Positions 15,601 through 23,669 of a stretch of 64,000 nucleotides of DNA are shown here, piece after piece. The stretch comes from Nocardia veterana NBRC 100344 (GTDB taxonomy: Bacteria; Actinomycetota; Actinomycetes; Mycobacteriales; Mycobacteriaceae), in contig NZ_BAGM01000095.1 of the NCBI RefSeq assembly GCF_000308855.1, positions 78,688-142,687 of the forward strand, read 5' to 3'. The notes under the pieces were generated by a model, which saw nothing but the letters and a program-made list of their open reading frames with translations, searched no databases and was not told the DNA's origin. Position 1 is the first letter of the stretch, and each line of letters begins with the position of its first letter. Position numbers and translations under genes: made by a program.

Positions 15601-16992
15601 TCAGGCGCCGAGCAGGCGCTGCGCGAGGTACCCCTCGACCTGGTCGAGCGCGATCCGCTCCTGGGTCATCGAATCGCGTTCGCGGACGGTGACGGCCTGG
15701 TCCTCGAGGGTGTCGAAATCGACGGTGATGCAGAAGGGGGTGCCGATCTCGTCCTGGCGGCGATAGCGACGGCCGATCGCACCGGCATCGTCGAAATCGA
15801 CGTTCCAGTTCTTCCGCAGTTGCGCGGCAAGGTCTTTCGCCTTCGGCGACAGATCGGCGTTGCGCGACAACGGAAGTACCGCGGCCTTCACCGGGGCGAG
15901 GCGACGATCCAGACGCAGGACGGTGCGCTTTTCCATGACGCCCTTGGCATTCGGCGCCTCGTCCTCGGTGTAGGCGTCGATCAGGAAGGCCATCAGCGAG
16001 CGGGTCAGACCGGCCGCGGGCTCGATGACGTAGGGCGTGTAGCGCTCGTTGGTGCTCTGGTCGAAGAAGCTCAGATCCGTACCGGAGTGCTTCGAGTGGG
16101 TCGACAGGTCGTAGTCGGTGCGGTTGGCGATGCCCTCGAGCTCACCCCATTCGCTGCCCTGGAAGTGGAAGCGGTACTCGATGTCGACCGTGCGGGTCGA
16201 GTAGTGCGAGAGCTTCTCCTTCGGGTGCTCGTACAGGCGCAGATTCTCCGCATCGATGCCGAGGTCCGTGTACCAGGCCAGGCGGGTGTCGATCCAGTAC
16301 TGATGCCACTGCTCGTCCTCACCCGGCTTGACGAAGAATTCCATCTCCATCTGCTCGAATTCGCGGGTGCGGAAGATGAAGTTGCCCGGGGTGATCTCGT
16401 TGCGGAAGCTCTTGCCGATCTGCGCGATACCGAACGGCGGCTTCTTGCGCGCGGTGGTCATCACGTTCGCGAAATTGACGAAGATGCCCTGCGCGGTCTC
16501 CGGACGCAGGTAGTGCAGGCCCTCTTCGGATTCGATCGGTCCGAGGTAGGTCTTGAGCATCATGTTGAAATCGCGCGGTTCGGTCCACTTGCCGACGGTG
16601 CCGCAGTCCGGGCAGCCGATCAGATCCATCGACACGGTCTCCGGATCGTCGATCTTGTGCTTCTCGGCGTACGCCTCCTGCAAGTGGTCCTGCCGGTGCC
16701 GCTTGTGGCAGTTCAGGCATTCGACCAACGGGTCGTTGAACACGCTGACGTGCCCCGAGGCCACCCAGACCGGGCGCGGCAGGATGATCGAGGAGTCCAG
16801 ACCCACCACATCGTCGCGACTGGTGACCATGGCCCGCCACCACTGCTTCTTGATGTTCTCCTTCAGCTCCACACCCAGCGGGCCGTAATCCCACGCCGAC
16901 CGGGTCCCTCCGTAGATCTCGCCGCTGGGGTAGACCAAGCCCCGGCGCTTGGCGAGATTCGCGACGGTGTCGATCTTCGACTTGGGTGCCAC
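15601..16992 (-). CDS. glyS: Glycyl-tRNA synthetase (alpha2 type)
   Basis: This charges tRNA-Gly. The 463 residues match the single-chain class II GlyRS of actinobacteria. The N-terminus KSKIDTVANLAKRRGLVYPSG, the class II block YGPLGVELKENIKKQWW, the motif-2 region KSFRNEITPGNFIFRTREF and the motif-3 region AAGLTRSLMAFL are all visible. Two CxxC zinc pairs (LNCHKRHRQ, IGCPDCG) lie in the insertion near residues 95-140. It is transcribed divergently from smtB, the same arrangement as in M. tuberculosis. Confidence 0.97.
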   Translation of the reverse strand: MAPKSKIDTVANLAKRRGLVYPSGEIYGGTRSAWDYGPLGVELKENIKKQWWRAMVTSRDDVVGLDSSIILPRPVWVASGHVSVFNDPLVECLNCHKRHRQDHLQEAYAEKHKIDDPETVSMDLIGCPDCGTVGKWTEPRDFNMMLKTYLGPIESEEGLHYLRPETAQGIFVNFANVMTTARKKPPFGIAQIGKSFRNEITPGNFIFRTREFEQMEMEFFVKPGEDEQWHQYWIDTRLAWYTDLGIDAENLRLYEHPKEKLSHYSTRTVDIEYRFHFQGSEWGELEGIANRTDYDLSTHSKHSGTDLSFFDQSTNERYTPYVIEPAAGLTRSLMAFLIDAYTEDEAPNAKGVMEKRTVLRLDRRLAPVKAAVLPLSRNADLSPKAKDLAAQLRKNWNVDFDDAGAIGRRYRRQDEIGTPFCITVDFDTLEDQAVTVRERDSMTQERIALDQVEGYLAQRLLGA

Positions 16993-17091
16993 GGTACGAG
17001 CTCTCCCTCTGGATGATGGGGCTGAACGATTCGCCCCAGCCTAGCGACATCCGAAGGACCGGCGCCAAGCAGTATCGACGGCGAGCCGCGC

Positions 17092-17121
17092 TTGACATGC
17101 GCACGTGTGCATACCAATAAT
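17092..17121 (+). promoter_or_regulatory. Promoter of smtB-zur with an overlapping dyad operator
   Basis: A perfect -35 box TTGACA (17092-17097) is followed after 18 bp by AATAAT (17116-17121, 5 of 6 to the consensus -10). The spacer carries an imperfect palindrome ATGCGCACGTGTGCAT (17097-17112, seven of eight pairs). The arrangement suggests direct repression by the ArsR-family product binding across the promoter. A strong ribosome-binding site AAGGAG lies at 17138-17143, 8 nt before the smtB ATG. Confidence 0.75.
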
Positions 17122-17151
17122 GGCATCGGTTTCCAATAAGGAGTTGGTTCG

Positions 17152-17547
17152 ATGACCGCCGACAGCGGTGTGCCCGCACGTCGAAGCCGCGTCGCCGTCG
17201 AGGCGCCCACCCCGATCCCGCACGACCCGTACCCGTATCGCGCCCCGACCGCTCCGGCTGTGCCGGCTCGCACCACGCTGGACAATGCGGGTGAGCTGCT
17301 GCGGGCACTGGCGGCGCCGGTGCGGATCGCAATCGTGCTGCAGCTGCGGGAATCGCCGCGCTGCGTGCACGAACTGGTGGATACGCTGGGCGTGACGCAA
17401 CCTCTGGTCAGCCAGCACCTGCGCATTCTGAAGTCCGCGGGAGTGGTGCGTGGCGAACGCACCGGCCGCGAGGTGATCTACGAATTGGTCGACGACCATC
17501 TGGCACGCATCGTCGTCGACGCCGTCGCACACGCCGAGGAAGGATGA
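17152..17547 (+). CDS. smtB: ArsR/SmtB-family metal-sensing repressor
   Basis: The 131-residue protein has a winged helix-turn-helix: LLRALAAPVRIAIVLQLRESPRCVHELVDTL, then VTQPLVSQHLRILKSAGVVRGERTGREVIYEL. The C-terminal helix DDHLARIVVDAVAHAEE supplies the alpha5 metal-site pattern (D, H, H, E) typical of zinc sensors in this family. The N-terminal 40 residues are Pro-rich and disordered. It overlaps zur by 4 bp (ATGA). In mycobacteria this pair forms a zinc-responsive switch in which the first repressor controls its own operon. Confidence 0.9.
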   Translation: MTADSGVPARRSRVAVEAPTPIPHDPYPYRAPTAPAVPARTTLDNAGELLRALAAPVRIAIVLQLRESPRCVHELVDTLGVTQPLVSQHLRILKSAGVVRGERTGREVIYELVDDHLARIVVDAVAHAEEG

Positions 17548-17972
17548 CCGTGCCGGAGAAGACGGGCACAGCCGAGAAGGTCGGTATTCGCAGCACCCGC
17601 CAGCGCAGCGCGATCACCGCGCTGCTCGGCGATATCGAGGAGTTCCGGTCGGCGCAGGAACTGCACGACGAATTGCGCCGCCGCGGCGAGGGCATCGGCC
17701 TGACCACGGTGTACCGCACGCTGCAATCCCTGGCCGACGCGGGCAAGGTCGACGTGTTGCGCACCGACACGGGCGAGTCCGTGTACCGGCAGTGCTCGAA
17801 GGGCCACCACCACCATCTGGTGTGCCGGCGGTGCGGTCGCACCGTCGAGGTGGAGGGGCCGACGGTGGAGGCCTGGGCCGAGACGATCGCGGGCGAGCAC
17901 GGCTTCACCGACATCAGTCACACCATGGAGGTGTTCGGCACCTGCCGCGAGTGCGCGCGCATCGCGCACTGA
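17544..17972 (+). CDS. zur: Zinc uptake regulator Zur (FurB)
   Basis: This is a Fur-family repressor of 142 residues. The DNA-binding domain has RSTRQRSAITALL and GLTTVYRTLQSLADAGKVD. The regulatory metal site includes HHHHLVCRRCGRTVEVEG, and the structural zinc site is formed by CRRC and CREC. Loaded with zinc, Zur represses zinc uptake genes and alternative ribosomal proteins in actinobacteria (known of the family). It is translationally coupled to smtB and convergent with the TetR gene, which ends 21 bp away. Confidence 0.92.
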   Translation: MTVPEKTGTAEKVGIRSTRQRSAITALLGDIEEFRSAQELHDELRRRGEGIGLTTVYRTLQSLADAGKVDVLRTDTGESVYRQCSKGHHHHLVCRRCGRTVEVEGPTVEAWAETIAGEHGFTDISHTMEVFGTCRECARIAH

Positions 17973-17993
17973 CCCGGTTCCACAGCGAATCAC

Positions 17994-18596
17994 CTACTGC
18001 GACAGAGGTTTCCGTCCCTCGCCGAGCCGATCCGCCAGTGCGAGGAGCCCCTCGGCGATATCGCGCTCGGTCGGCGCGTGTTCCGGGTCGAGGGTCCACT
18101 GCATGAGCACACCGGACATCAGCGCCATCTGCAGCGCGCCGATCGTGCGCACGGCTCGATCGTCGACGGCCTCCTCGGGGACACCGAGCAGCCCGGCGGC
18201 GAGCCCGCTGCGCCCCTCTCGCAGCGCATGCGTCATGAGCTCGCGCACGCGCGGTGAGCGTTCCGCTTCCACCCCGGCCTCGATCGATGCCAGCCACAGC
18301 TGCCGGTTCTCGCTGTAGGACGCGATCGTGTGCCGCCAGAACGCCTCGTAGCGCTGCCGGGGATCGGCGGCGGAATCGAGTGCGGCGAGGGTCGCCTCCT
18401 GGATCCGCTGCCCCCACTCCTCCATAGCTCGGGAGAACGCCTCGATCAGCAGGGCGTCCCGGGATCCGAAGTGATAGCCGATGGCGGCGTGATTGACCCC
18501 CGCCGCGGCGGCGATATCGCGCACCGTGGTGCGTGCCCACCCCTTCTCCTTCAGACAGGCCAGTGCTCCGGCCAGCAGATCCTCGCGGTTTCCCAT
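17994..18596 (-). CDS. TetR-family transcriptional regulator
   Basis: The N-terminal TetR DNA-binding domain reads REDLLAGALACLKEKGW, then TTVRDIAAAAGVNHAAIGYHFGSRDALLIEAF. The C-terminal ligand domain is about 150 residues with a TetR_C-like helix pattern. The ATG at 18594-18596 gives 200 residues and the usual short lead before helix 1. It is divergent from the FAD monooxygenase. The shared intergenic region holds a strong ATCCAATTGGAT palindrome, so this regulator probably represses the monooxygenase and itself. Confidence 0.9.
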   Translation of the reverse strand: MGNREDLLAGALACLKEKGWARTTVRDIAAAAGVNHAAIGYHFGSRDALLIEAFSRAMEEWGQRIQEATLAALDSAADPRQRYEAFWRHTIASYSENRQLWLASIEAGVEAERSPRVRELMTHALREGRSGLAAGLLGVPEEAVDDRAVRTIGALQMALMSGVLMQWTLDPEHAPTERDIAEGLLALADRLGEGRKPLSQ

Positions 18597-18631
18597 GGTG
18601 GCGATGCTAACCAACCGCTTCTCCAAGCGTT

Positions 18632-18660
18632 TTATCCAATTGGATTGACCATTTGGATAA
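18632..18660. promoter_or_regulatory. TetR-type operator between divergent genes
   Basis: A 12-bp perfect palindrome ATCCAATTGGAT (18634-18645) is nested in a wider inverted pair, TTATCCAA (18632-18639) and TTGGATAA (18653-18660). A possible -35 box TTGACC (18645-18650) for the monooxygenase lies inside it. Binding here would block transcription of both divergent genes. Confidence 0.7.
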
Positions 18661-18705
18661 GACGATTGTATGGTCTCGGTGACCGCATCGAACGAAGGAG
18701 TACTC

Positions 18706-19905
18706 ATGAGCCTGTCCATCCTGATTTCCGGCGCCGGGATCGGCGGGCCGTCACTGGCGTACTGGCTGGGCCGTCTCGGCCACCGGGTGACCGTGGTCGA
18801 GCAATCGCCCGTCCTCCGAGCCGGCGGCGGTGCGGCGGTCGACTTCCGTGGCGACCAGATGACCCTGCTGGAACGCATGGGCGTACTCGCCGATATCCGG
18901 TCCAACGCGACCGGCATGGGTGATCAGCTGGTGGTCGACGCCGCGAGCCGCACCCGCACCCGGTTCCCGTCCGCGCTGTTCAGCGGCGAGGTCGAGATCG
19001 ACCGCGGCGATCTGGCGCGAATCCTCTACGAGCACAGCGCAACCCACGCCGACTACGTCTTCGGCGACCGCATCACCGCGATCGATCAGAGCAGCGAGGA
19101 CGGCGTCACCGTCCGTTTCGCCCACGCCGGAACCCGCGACTACGACCTCGTCGTCGGCGCCGACGGGTTGCATTCCGGGGTGCGGCAGTTGGTGTTCGGC
19201 GCGGAACAGCGGTTCCGGCGCGACCTGGGCTATTACGTGGCCGCGTTCAGCACGCCCAACACCTTCGGCCTGGACCACCGCGGTCTGATCTACAACGAGC
19301 CGGGCCGCTACCTGTCCGTCGCCAGCGCCCGGGACCGCGCTCGTGCCCAGGTGGGCTTCGTATTCGCTGCTCCCCCAGCGGAATTGGACCGCCACGATAT
19401 CGAGGCACAGAAGCGTTTCATCCACCGGCACTACGCCGAAACCGGATGGAAGGCGCCGGAACTGCTCGCGGCGCTGGCCGACGCCACCGATCTCTACCTC
19501 GACTCGCTGAGCCAGATCCGGCTCGATCGCTGGTCCGCCGGGCGGGTAGCCCTGCTGGGTGACGCCGCGTGGTGCGCCGGCCCCGGCGGCAACGGGACCG
19601 GGCACGCGATGCTGGGCGCCTACACGCTGGCGGGTGAGCTCGCGGCCGCGGACGGGGATCATCGCCGGGCCTTCGCCCGCTACGAGCAGATCATGCGACC
19701 GGCGGTCGAGAAGTCACAGCGGTTCGCCACCGGCGCGGGCGCCTTTCTGGCCCCTGCCACCCGGTGGCGCATCCGGCGTCGCGACCTCACCTATCGGGTG
19801 CTGTCGACCTCGGTGATGTCCGGCGTCTTCACCTGGTTGAGCGGCCGGTCGGCGGCCACCGGCGCACTCGCCGAGTATCCGCTGCCCGCCGCGCTCACCC
19901 GGTGA
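18706..19905 (+). CDS. FAD-dependent monooxygenase (aromatic hydroxylase type)
   Basis: The 399-residue flavoprotein hydroxylase has the N-terminal dinucleotide fold SILISGAGIGGPSLAYWLGR (residues about 4-23) with a following acidic VVEQSP. The DLVVGADGLHSGVR motif (about 155) and the second FAD motif LLGDAAWCAGPGGNGTGHAM complete the group A set. It likely hydroxylates an aromatic or polyketide-like compound using NAD(P)H. The start ATG at 18706 has AAGGAG five bases upstream. Control is probably by the adjacent TetR protein. Confidence 0.9.
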   Translation: MSLSILISGAGIGGPSLAYWLGRLGHRVTVVEQSPVLRAGGGAAVDFRGDQMTLLERMGVLADIRSNATGMGDQLVVDAASRTRTRFPSALFSGEVEIDRGDLARILYEHSATHADYVFGDRITAIDQSSEDGVTVRFAHAGTRDYDLVVGADGLHSGVRQLVFGAEQRFRRDLGYYVAAFSTPNTFGLDHRGLIYNEPGRYLSVASARDRARAQVGFVFAAPPAELDRHDIEAQKRFIHRHYAETGWKAPELLAALADATDLYLDSLSQIRLDRWSAGRVALLGDAAWCAGPGGNGTGHAMLGAYTLAGELAAADGDHRRAFARYEQIMRPAVEKSQRFATGAGAFLAPATRWRIRRRDLTYRVLSTSVMSGVFTWLSGRSAATGALAEYPLPAALTR

Positions 19906-19932
19906 CCGAGTCGGCGGCGGATATCGCGGATA

Positions 19933-20343
19933 TCAGGGCACCAAGCCCTGCCGCGCCCGGCCCGCCCCCGACAGCACCAGCAACAGCATGGTCGCGAGCG
20001 CGTCGTTGTCGAGCCCGGCCGCCGGGAAGGTGTAGCGCAGCAGCACGTCGGCCTGCTTCTCGCGGTCGATGATCGTCAGGGAGCCGAACTGCAGCGCGTT
20101 GTTACGGTCCGCGACGCGCTTGTGCAGTTGCGGTTTCAGCGGCCGATCCCAGGCCAGCACGCAGGTCAGGGTGAGCACGTCCAGGCCGGGGGCCAGCGTC
20201 ACCCCGCGCAGCGAGCACAGCGCACCCTCGTATTCGAAGCCGAGGGCGCCGCCCTCCTCCTCGCGCACCGCGATATTGCAGCTGCGCAGGCAGGCGGCGG
20301 CCTGGTCCTGGAGCTGCCGGGCAATGGTCAGATCGTTGCTCAC
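19933..20343 (-). CDS. Conserved hypothetical protein downstream of uppS (Rv2360c-like)
   Basis: This is a 136-residue soluble protein. The start GTG at 20341-20343 overlaps the uppS stop (GTGA), showing translational coupling. Visible features are an N-terminal helix NDLTIARQLQDQAAACLRSC, beta-rich middle strands (GGALGFEYEGALCSLRGV) and a C-terminal LLLVLSGAGRARQG. The same gene order (uppS, then a protein of this size) occurs in M. tuberculosis, where the function is unknown. Mild resemblance to YbjN-like folds is a guess. Convergent with the monooxygenase gene. Confidence 0.75.
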   Translation of the reverse strand: MSNDLTIARQLQDQAAACLRSCNIAVREEEGGALGFEYEGALCSLRGVTLAPGLDVLTLTCVLAWDRPLKPQLHKRVADRNNALQFGSLTIIDREKQADVLLRYTFPAAGLDNDALATMLLLVLSGAGRARQGLVP

Positions 20344-21128
20344 TTGACGCCACCGAACCGGCGATCGCGCTTGGCGTACTCCACACAGGCCTCCCACAGG
20401 TCGCGCCGGTCGAAATCCGGGAACAAGGTGTGCTGAAAGACGAATTCGGCATAGGCCGACTGCCAGATCAGGAAATTGGAACTGCGCAATTCGCCCGACG
20501 GACGCAGGAACAGATCCACATCCGGCATATCCGGTTCATCCAGATATTTGGCGAAGGTCGACTCGGTGATCTTCTCCGGATCGAGCTCCCCGGCCGCCGC
20601 CCGCCGCGCGATTTCCCGTGCCGCGTCGGCGATTTCGGCGCGGCCACCGTAGTTGACACACATCGTCAGGGTCATCACCGTGTTGTCCTTGGTGAGCTCC
20701 TCGGCGATCTCCAATTCCTTGATCACGCTGCGCCACAGGCGCGGGCGCCGACCGGCCCAGCGCACCCGCACGCCCATCTCGTGCATCTCGTCGCGACGGC
20801 GGCGGATCACGTCGCGGTTGAAGCCCATCAGGAAGCGCACCTCGTCGGGGCTACGCCGCCAGTTCTCGGTCGAAAAGGCGTAGGCGGACAGCCATTTCAC
20901 GCCGATCTCGATGCAGCCCTCGACGGTATCCATCAGCACCGCCTCGCCGCGCTCGTGTCCGGCGGTGCGCGGCAGACCGCGATCCTGCGCCCAGCGACCG
21001 TTACCGTCCATCACCAGGGCCACATGCTTGGGCACGAACTCCGGCGGCAGGGCGGGCGGGGTCGCGCCCGACGGGTGCGGTGACGGCGGACGAATCGTGC
21101 GAGTGGACTGGGAGCGGTTACCGATCAC
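20340..21128 (-). CDS. uppS: Isoprenyl (decaprenyl) diphosphate synthase UppS
   Basis: This cis-prenyltransferase makes the polyprenyl phosphate carrier for peptidoglycan and arabinogalactan. The catalytic aspartate lies in HVALVMDGNGRWAQDRG. Further family blocks are YAFSTENWRRSPDEV, LTMCVNYGGRAEIADA and the final PDVDLFLRPSGELRSSNFLIWQSAYAE. The GTG start (21126-21128) gives 262 residues with a Pro-rich lead; longer starts run into non-conserved sequence. By homology it would be the long-chain (decaprenyl) enzyme of Mycobacteriales. Confidence 0.95.
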   Translation of the reverse strand: MIGNRSQSTRTIRPPSPHPSGATPPALPPEFVPKHVALVMDGNGRWAQDRGLPRTAGHERGEAVLMDTVEGCIEIGVKWLSAYAFSTENWRRSPDEVRFLMGFNRDVIRRRRDEMHEMGVRVRWAGRRPRLWRSVIKELEIAEELTKDNTVMTLTMCVNYGGRAEIADAAREIARRAAAGELDPEKITESTFAKYLDEPDMPDVDLFLRPSGELRSSNFLIWQSAYAEFVFQHTLFPDFDRRDLWEACVEYAKRDRRFGGVK

Positions 21129-21308
21129 GCCACCTATCCTGCAACACCGCGGTGAGCGAGTCGGCCGGGGCTCTCGATCACCGTTCGACGCCGACGCCCG
21201 CCCAGACCCCGAAGGCCTTGTCGGCCGGCTCGAGATCGCGCACAGCCGACGGATGAATTCCGGTGCGGCCCGCCTCGGAGCCGACCGTCGAAGCCCGGGC
21301 GGAAAGAC

Positions 21309-21339
21309 TTGACTTGGAGTGCGCTCCAGCACATAGCGT
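21309..21339 (+). promoter_or_regulatory. MerR-type promoter with 19-bp spacer and central dyad
   Basis: TTGACT (21309-21314) and TAGCGT (21334-21339) are separated by 19 bp, the overlong spacer typical of MerR-activated promoters. The spacer holds the dyad TGGAG (21315-21319) N4 CTCCA (21324-21328). The downstream gene is the LLM-class oxidoreductase. No MerR-family regulator gene is present in this window. Confidence 0.65.
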
Positions 21340-21374
21340 GGGGACTACATGTCAGTCACTGACCAGGAGATTCG

Positions 21375-22250
21375 ATGGAGCTCGGATTCCACATTCCCAT
21401 CTTCGATATCGACGGAGGCACGACCGCCATCGCCGGCGAACTGGCGCGGGTCGGGCAGGCGGCGGAGGCGGCGGGAGCCACCTGGCTGTCGTTCATGGAT
21501 CACTACTTCCAGATCGAGCCGACCGGACTGCCGGCCGAGGCGAACATGCTGGAGGGCTACACCACGCTCGGCTACCTGGCCGCGCACACCACCACGATCG
21601 ATCTCGGACTTCTGGTCACCGGCGTGACCTATCGGCACCCGGGGCTGCTGGCCAAGATCGTCACCACCCTCGACGTCCTGTCCGGCGGGCGGGCGACGCT
21701 CGGCATCGGCGCGGCCTGGTTCGAACGTGAACATCGCGGGCTCGGCGTGGACTTCCCGCCGATCGCCGAGCGGTTCGAGCGACTCGAGGAGACGCTGCGG
21801 ATCTGTGCGCAGATGTGGGATCCGCAGAACAACGGACCGTTCGAGGGTAAGTACTACCGGCTGGCGGAGACCCTGTGCTCGCCGCAGCCGATCAACCGGC
21901 CGAAGGTCCTCATCGGTGGTGGCGGCGAGAAGAAGACGCTGCGCCTGGTCGCACAGTACGGCGACGCGTGCAATCTGTTCGGCTCCTCGCCCGAGGACGT
22001 CGCGCACAAGCTCGATGTGCTCCGCCGCCACTGCGACGACGTGGGCCGCGACTTCGGCACCATCCGCACCACGATCATGGCCAACAACCCGCGCCCGACA
22101 CCCGATACGCGCGACGAATTCGTCCGGGCCATGGCCGATTACGCGAAACTGGGGATCGACGCGGTGATCATCACCCCGACCTCCGGATCCCCCGCGGCCT
22201 GGATCGAGCAGATGGCGCCCGCGGTGGGGCAACTGGCCGAGCTCGGCTAG
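21375..22250 (+). CDS. LLM-class F420-dependent oxidoreductase
   Basis: The 291-residue TIM-barrel protein of the luciferase-like family starts ELGFHIPIFDIDGG. It has the conserved SFMDHYFQIEP and LGLLVTGVTYRHPGLLAKIVTTLDVLSGGRATLGIGAAWFE blocks, the latter typical of F420-binding members. The substrate is unknown. The ATG at 21375 has AGGAG (21365-21369) at good spacing. The MerR-type promoter 36 bp upstream implies induction by a stress signal. Convergent with recO, 6 bp apart. Confidence 0.9.
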   Translation: MELGFHIPIFDIDGGTTAIAGELARVGQAAEAAGATWLSFMDHYFQIEPTGLPAEANMLEGYTTLGYLAAHTTTIDLGLLVTGVTYRHPGLLAKIVTTLDVLSGGRATLGIGAAWFEREHRGLGVDFPPIAERFERLEETLRICAQMWDPQNNGPFEGKYYRLAETLCSPQPINRPKVLIGGGGEKKTLRLVAQYGDACNLFGSSPEDVAHKLDVLRRHCDDVGRDFGTIRTTIMANNPRPTPDTRDEFVRAMADYAKLGIDAVIITPTSGSPAAWIEQMAPAVGQLAELG

Positions 22251-22256
22251 GACGAA

Positions 22257-23030
22257 TCAGCCGACTCGCGAATCCATCCGTTCCAGCACCTCGTGCGGAC
22301 GCGACCGCTCGATCAGCGGCAAGGTTCGCAGCTGCCGTTCCAGATGCCACTGCAGATGGGCGGCGGTGAGGCCGCTGGCCTGGCGGCGGACGGAGTCGGC
22401 GACCGCGTCGAGTCCGGCCCACTCGCCGCGGTAGAGCGCACTCATCAGTTCCAGCACACCGACCGCCGGTGTCGCCGAACCGGGTGGGCGGCAGTGCACG
22501 CACACCGCTCCCCCGGCGGCGACATGGAAGGCGCGATGCGGGCCGGGGGTGGCACAGCGGGCACATTCGTCCAGCGCCGGCGCCCAGCCGGCGAAGCCCA
22601 TGGCGCGCAACAGAAATGCGTCCAGGATCAGTTCGGGGGGCCGATGGGCGGCGGCGATCGCGCGCAAGGCGCCGGCGGTCAGGGTGTGCAACCGCGGCGC
22701 GGGCGCCCGTTCCTCACCGGCGAGCCGCTCGGCGGTTTCGAGCACCGCGCAGGCGGTGGTGTAGCGCCCGTAGTCGGCGACGATATCGGCGGCGAACGCC
22801 TCGACGGTATGCACCTGGGTGACGGTGTCGAGATTGCGCCCGGGATACAGCTGCACATCGATGTAGGCGAACGGCTCGAGCCGAGCACCGAATTTCGACC
22901 GGGTCCGGCGCACACCCTTGGCCACGGCCCGCACCAGCCCGTGCTGACGGGTGAGCAGCGTGACGATGCGATCGGCCTCCCCCAGCTTGTGCTGGCGCAG
23001 CACAATCGCCTGGTCCCGATACAACAACAC
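22257..23030 (-). CDS. recO: DNA repair protein RecO
   Basis: RecO works with RecR to load RecA on gapped DNA. The N-terminal OB fold begins LLYRDQAIVLRQHKLGEADRIVTLL. A C-terminal zinc site is formed by CARC and CVHC around residues 180-200. The GTG at 23028-23030 is preferred because it places the conserved YRDxAxVLRQHKLGEADRI motif at the N-terminus (257 residues); the frame is open upstream without homology. Confidence 0.92.
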   Translation of the reverse strand: MLLYRDQAIVLRQHKLGEADRIVTLLTRQHGLVRAVAKGVRRTRSKFGARLEPFAYIDVQLYPGRNLDTVTQVHTVEAFAADIVADYGRYTTACAVLETAERLAGEERAPAPRLHTLTAGALRAIAAAHRPPELILDAFLLRAMGFAGWAPALDECARCATPGPHRAFHVAAGGAVCVHCRPPGSATPAVGVLELMSALYRGEWAGLDAVADSVRRQASGLTAAHLQWHLERQLRTLPLIERSRPHEVLERMDSRVG

Positions 23031-23098
23031 GCCAACAGTCTCCCACGCCGGGCCGACCGTCCGGCACGGCCACACCCGAGATTCGCCCCCGCGCCCGC

Positions 23099-23503
23099 TC
23101 AGACGCTGCGCGGCAGCCCTTCCGCGTAGAGCTGCGCGATGCGCGGGGCGTGGATCGTGCGCAGCAGCAAGGTGGTCCAGCCGGTGCGGATCGGGTCGAT
23201 GGCGCCGCGATCGGCCTCGACGAGCATCCGCTCGGGCCCCTGCAATTCCATGGTGACGGCGGGATGGCCCAGCCAGACATCGACCAGAGCCTCGCGATTA
23301 CCCCAGATGACCAGCCGCTTCCGGCTCATCCCGATGGTTCCGCCGACGATATTCTCCCAACTGGAAGAACCGTAGTGCAGTGGGGTCCGATAATTGCGTC
23401 TGGCCAGCGATCCACTCACCGGGCCGAATACGACGATCCCTTCCGATTCCAGATCCGAACGCACTTGCGGCGGCAACTCTTTCGAGCCGAACGCCCGGGA
23501 CAT
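23099..23503 (-). CDS. Hypothetical protein (about 134 aa)
   Basis: A soluble beta-rich protein lies between era and recO on the same strand. Features are GIVVFGPVSGSLARRNYRTPLHYG, MSRKRLVIWGN, VTMELQGPERMLVEADRG and an LLLRTIHAPRIAQLY tail, which recall a small PH-like or lipocalin-like barrel, but I do not recognise a family. The start is uncertain: ATG at 23501-23503 is used, while a GTG at 23551 would add 16 residues. Confidence 0.65.
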   Translation of the reverse strand: MSRAFGSKELPPQVRSDLESEGIVVFGPVSGSLARRNYRTPLHYGSSSWENIVGGTIGMSRKRLVIWGNREALVDVWLGHPAVTMELQGPERMLVEADRGAIDPIRTGWTTLLLRTIHAPRIAQLYAEGLPRSV

Positions 23504-23669
23504 CCACTTCACGCCAGGATCGTAGGCCCGCAACACAATGTGCGTGCGCACACAGTTCGCGCGCTCCTGCGGAAATACCGGATCCGCACATCACAATTCG
23601 ACTACGACGACGCCGACGCGCACCGTCGGACGAACCATCCCGGTTGCGGCGCAACAGCGGATCGAGACG

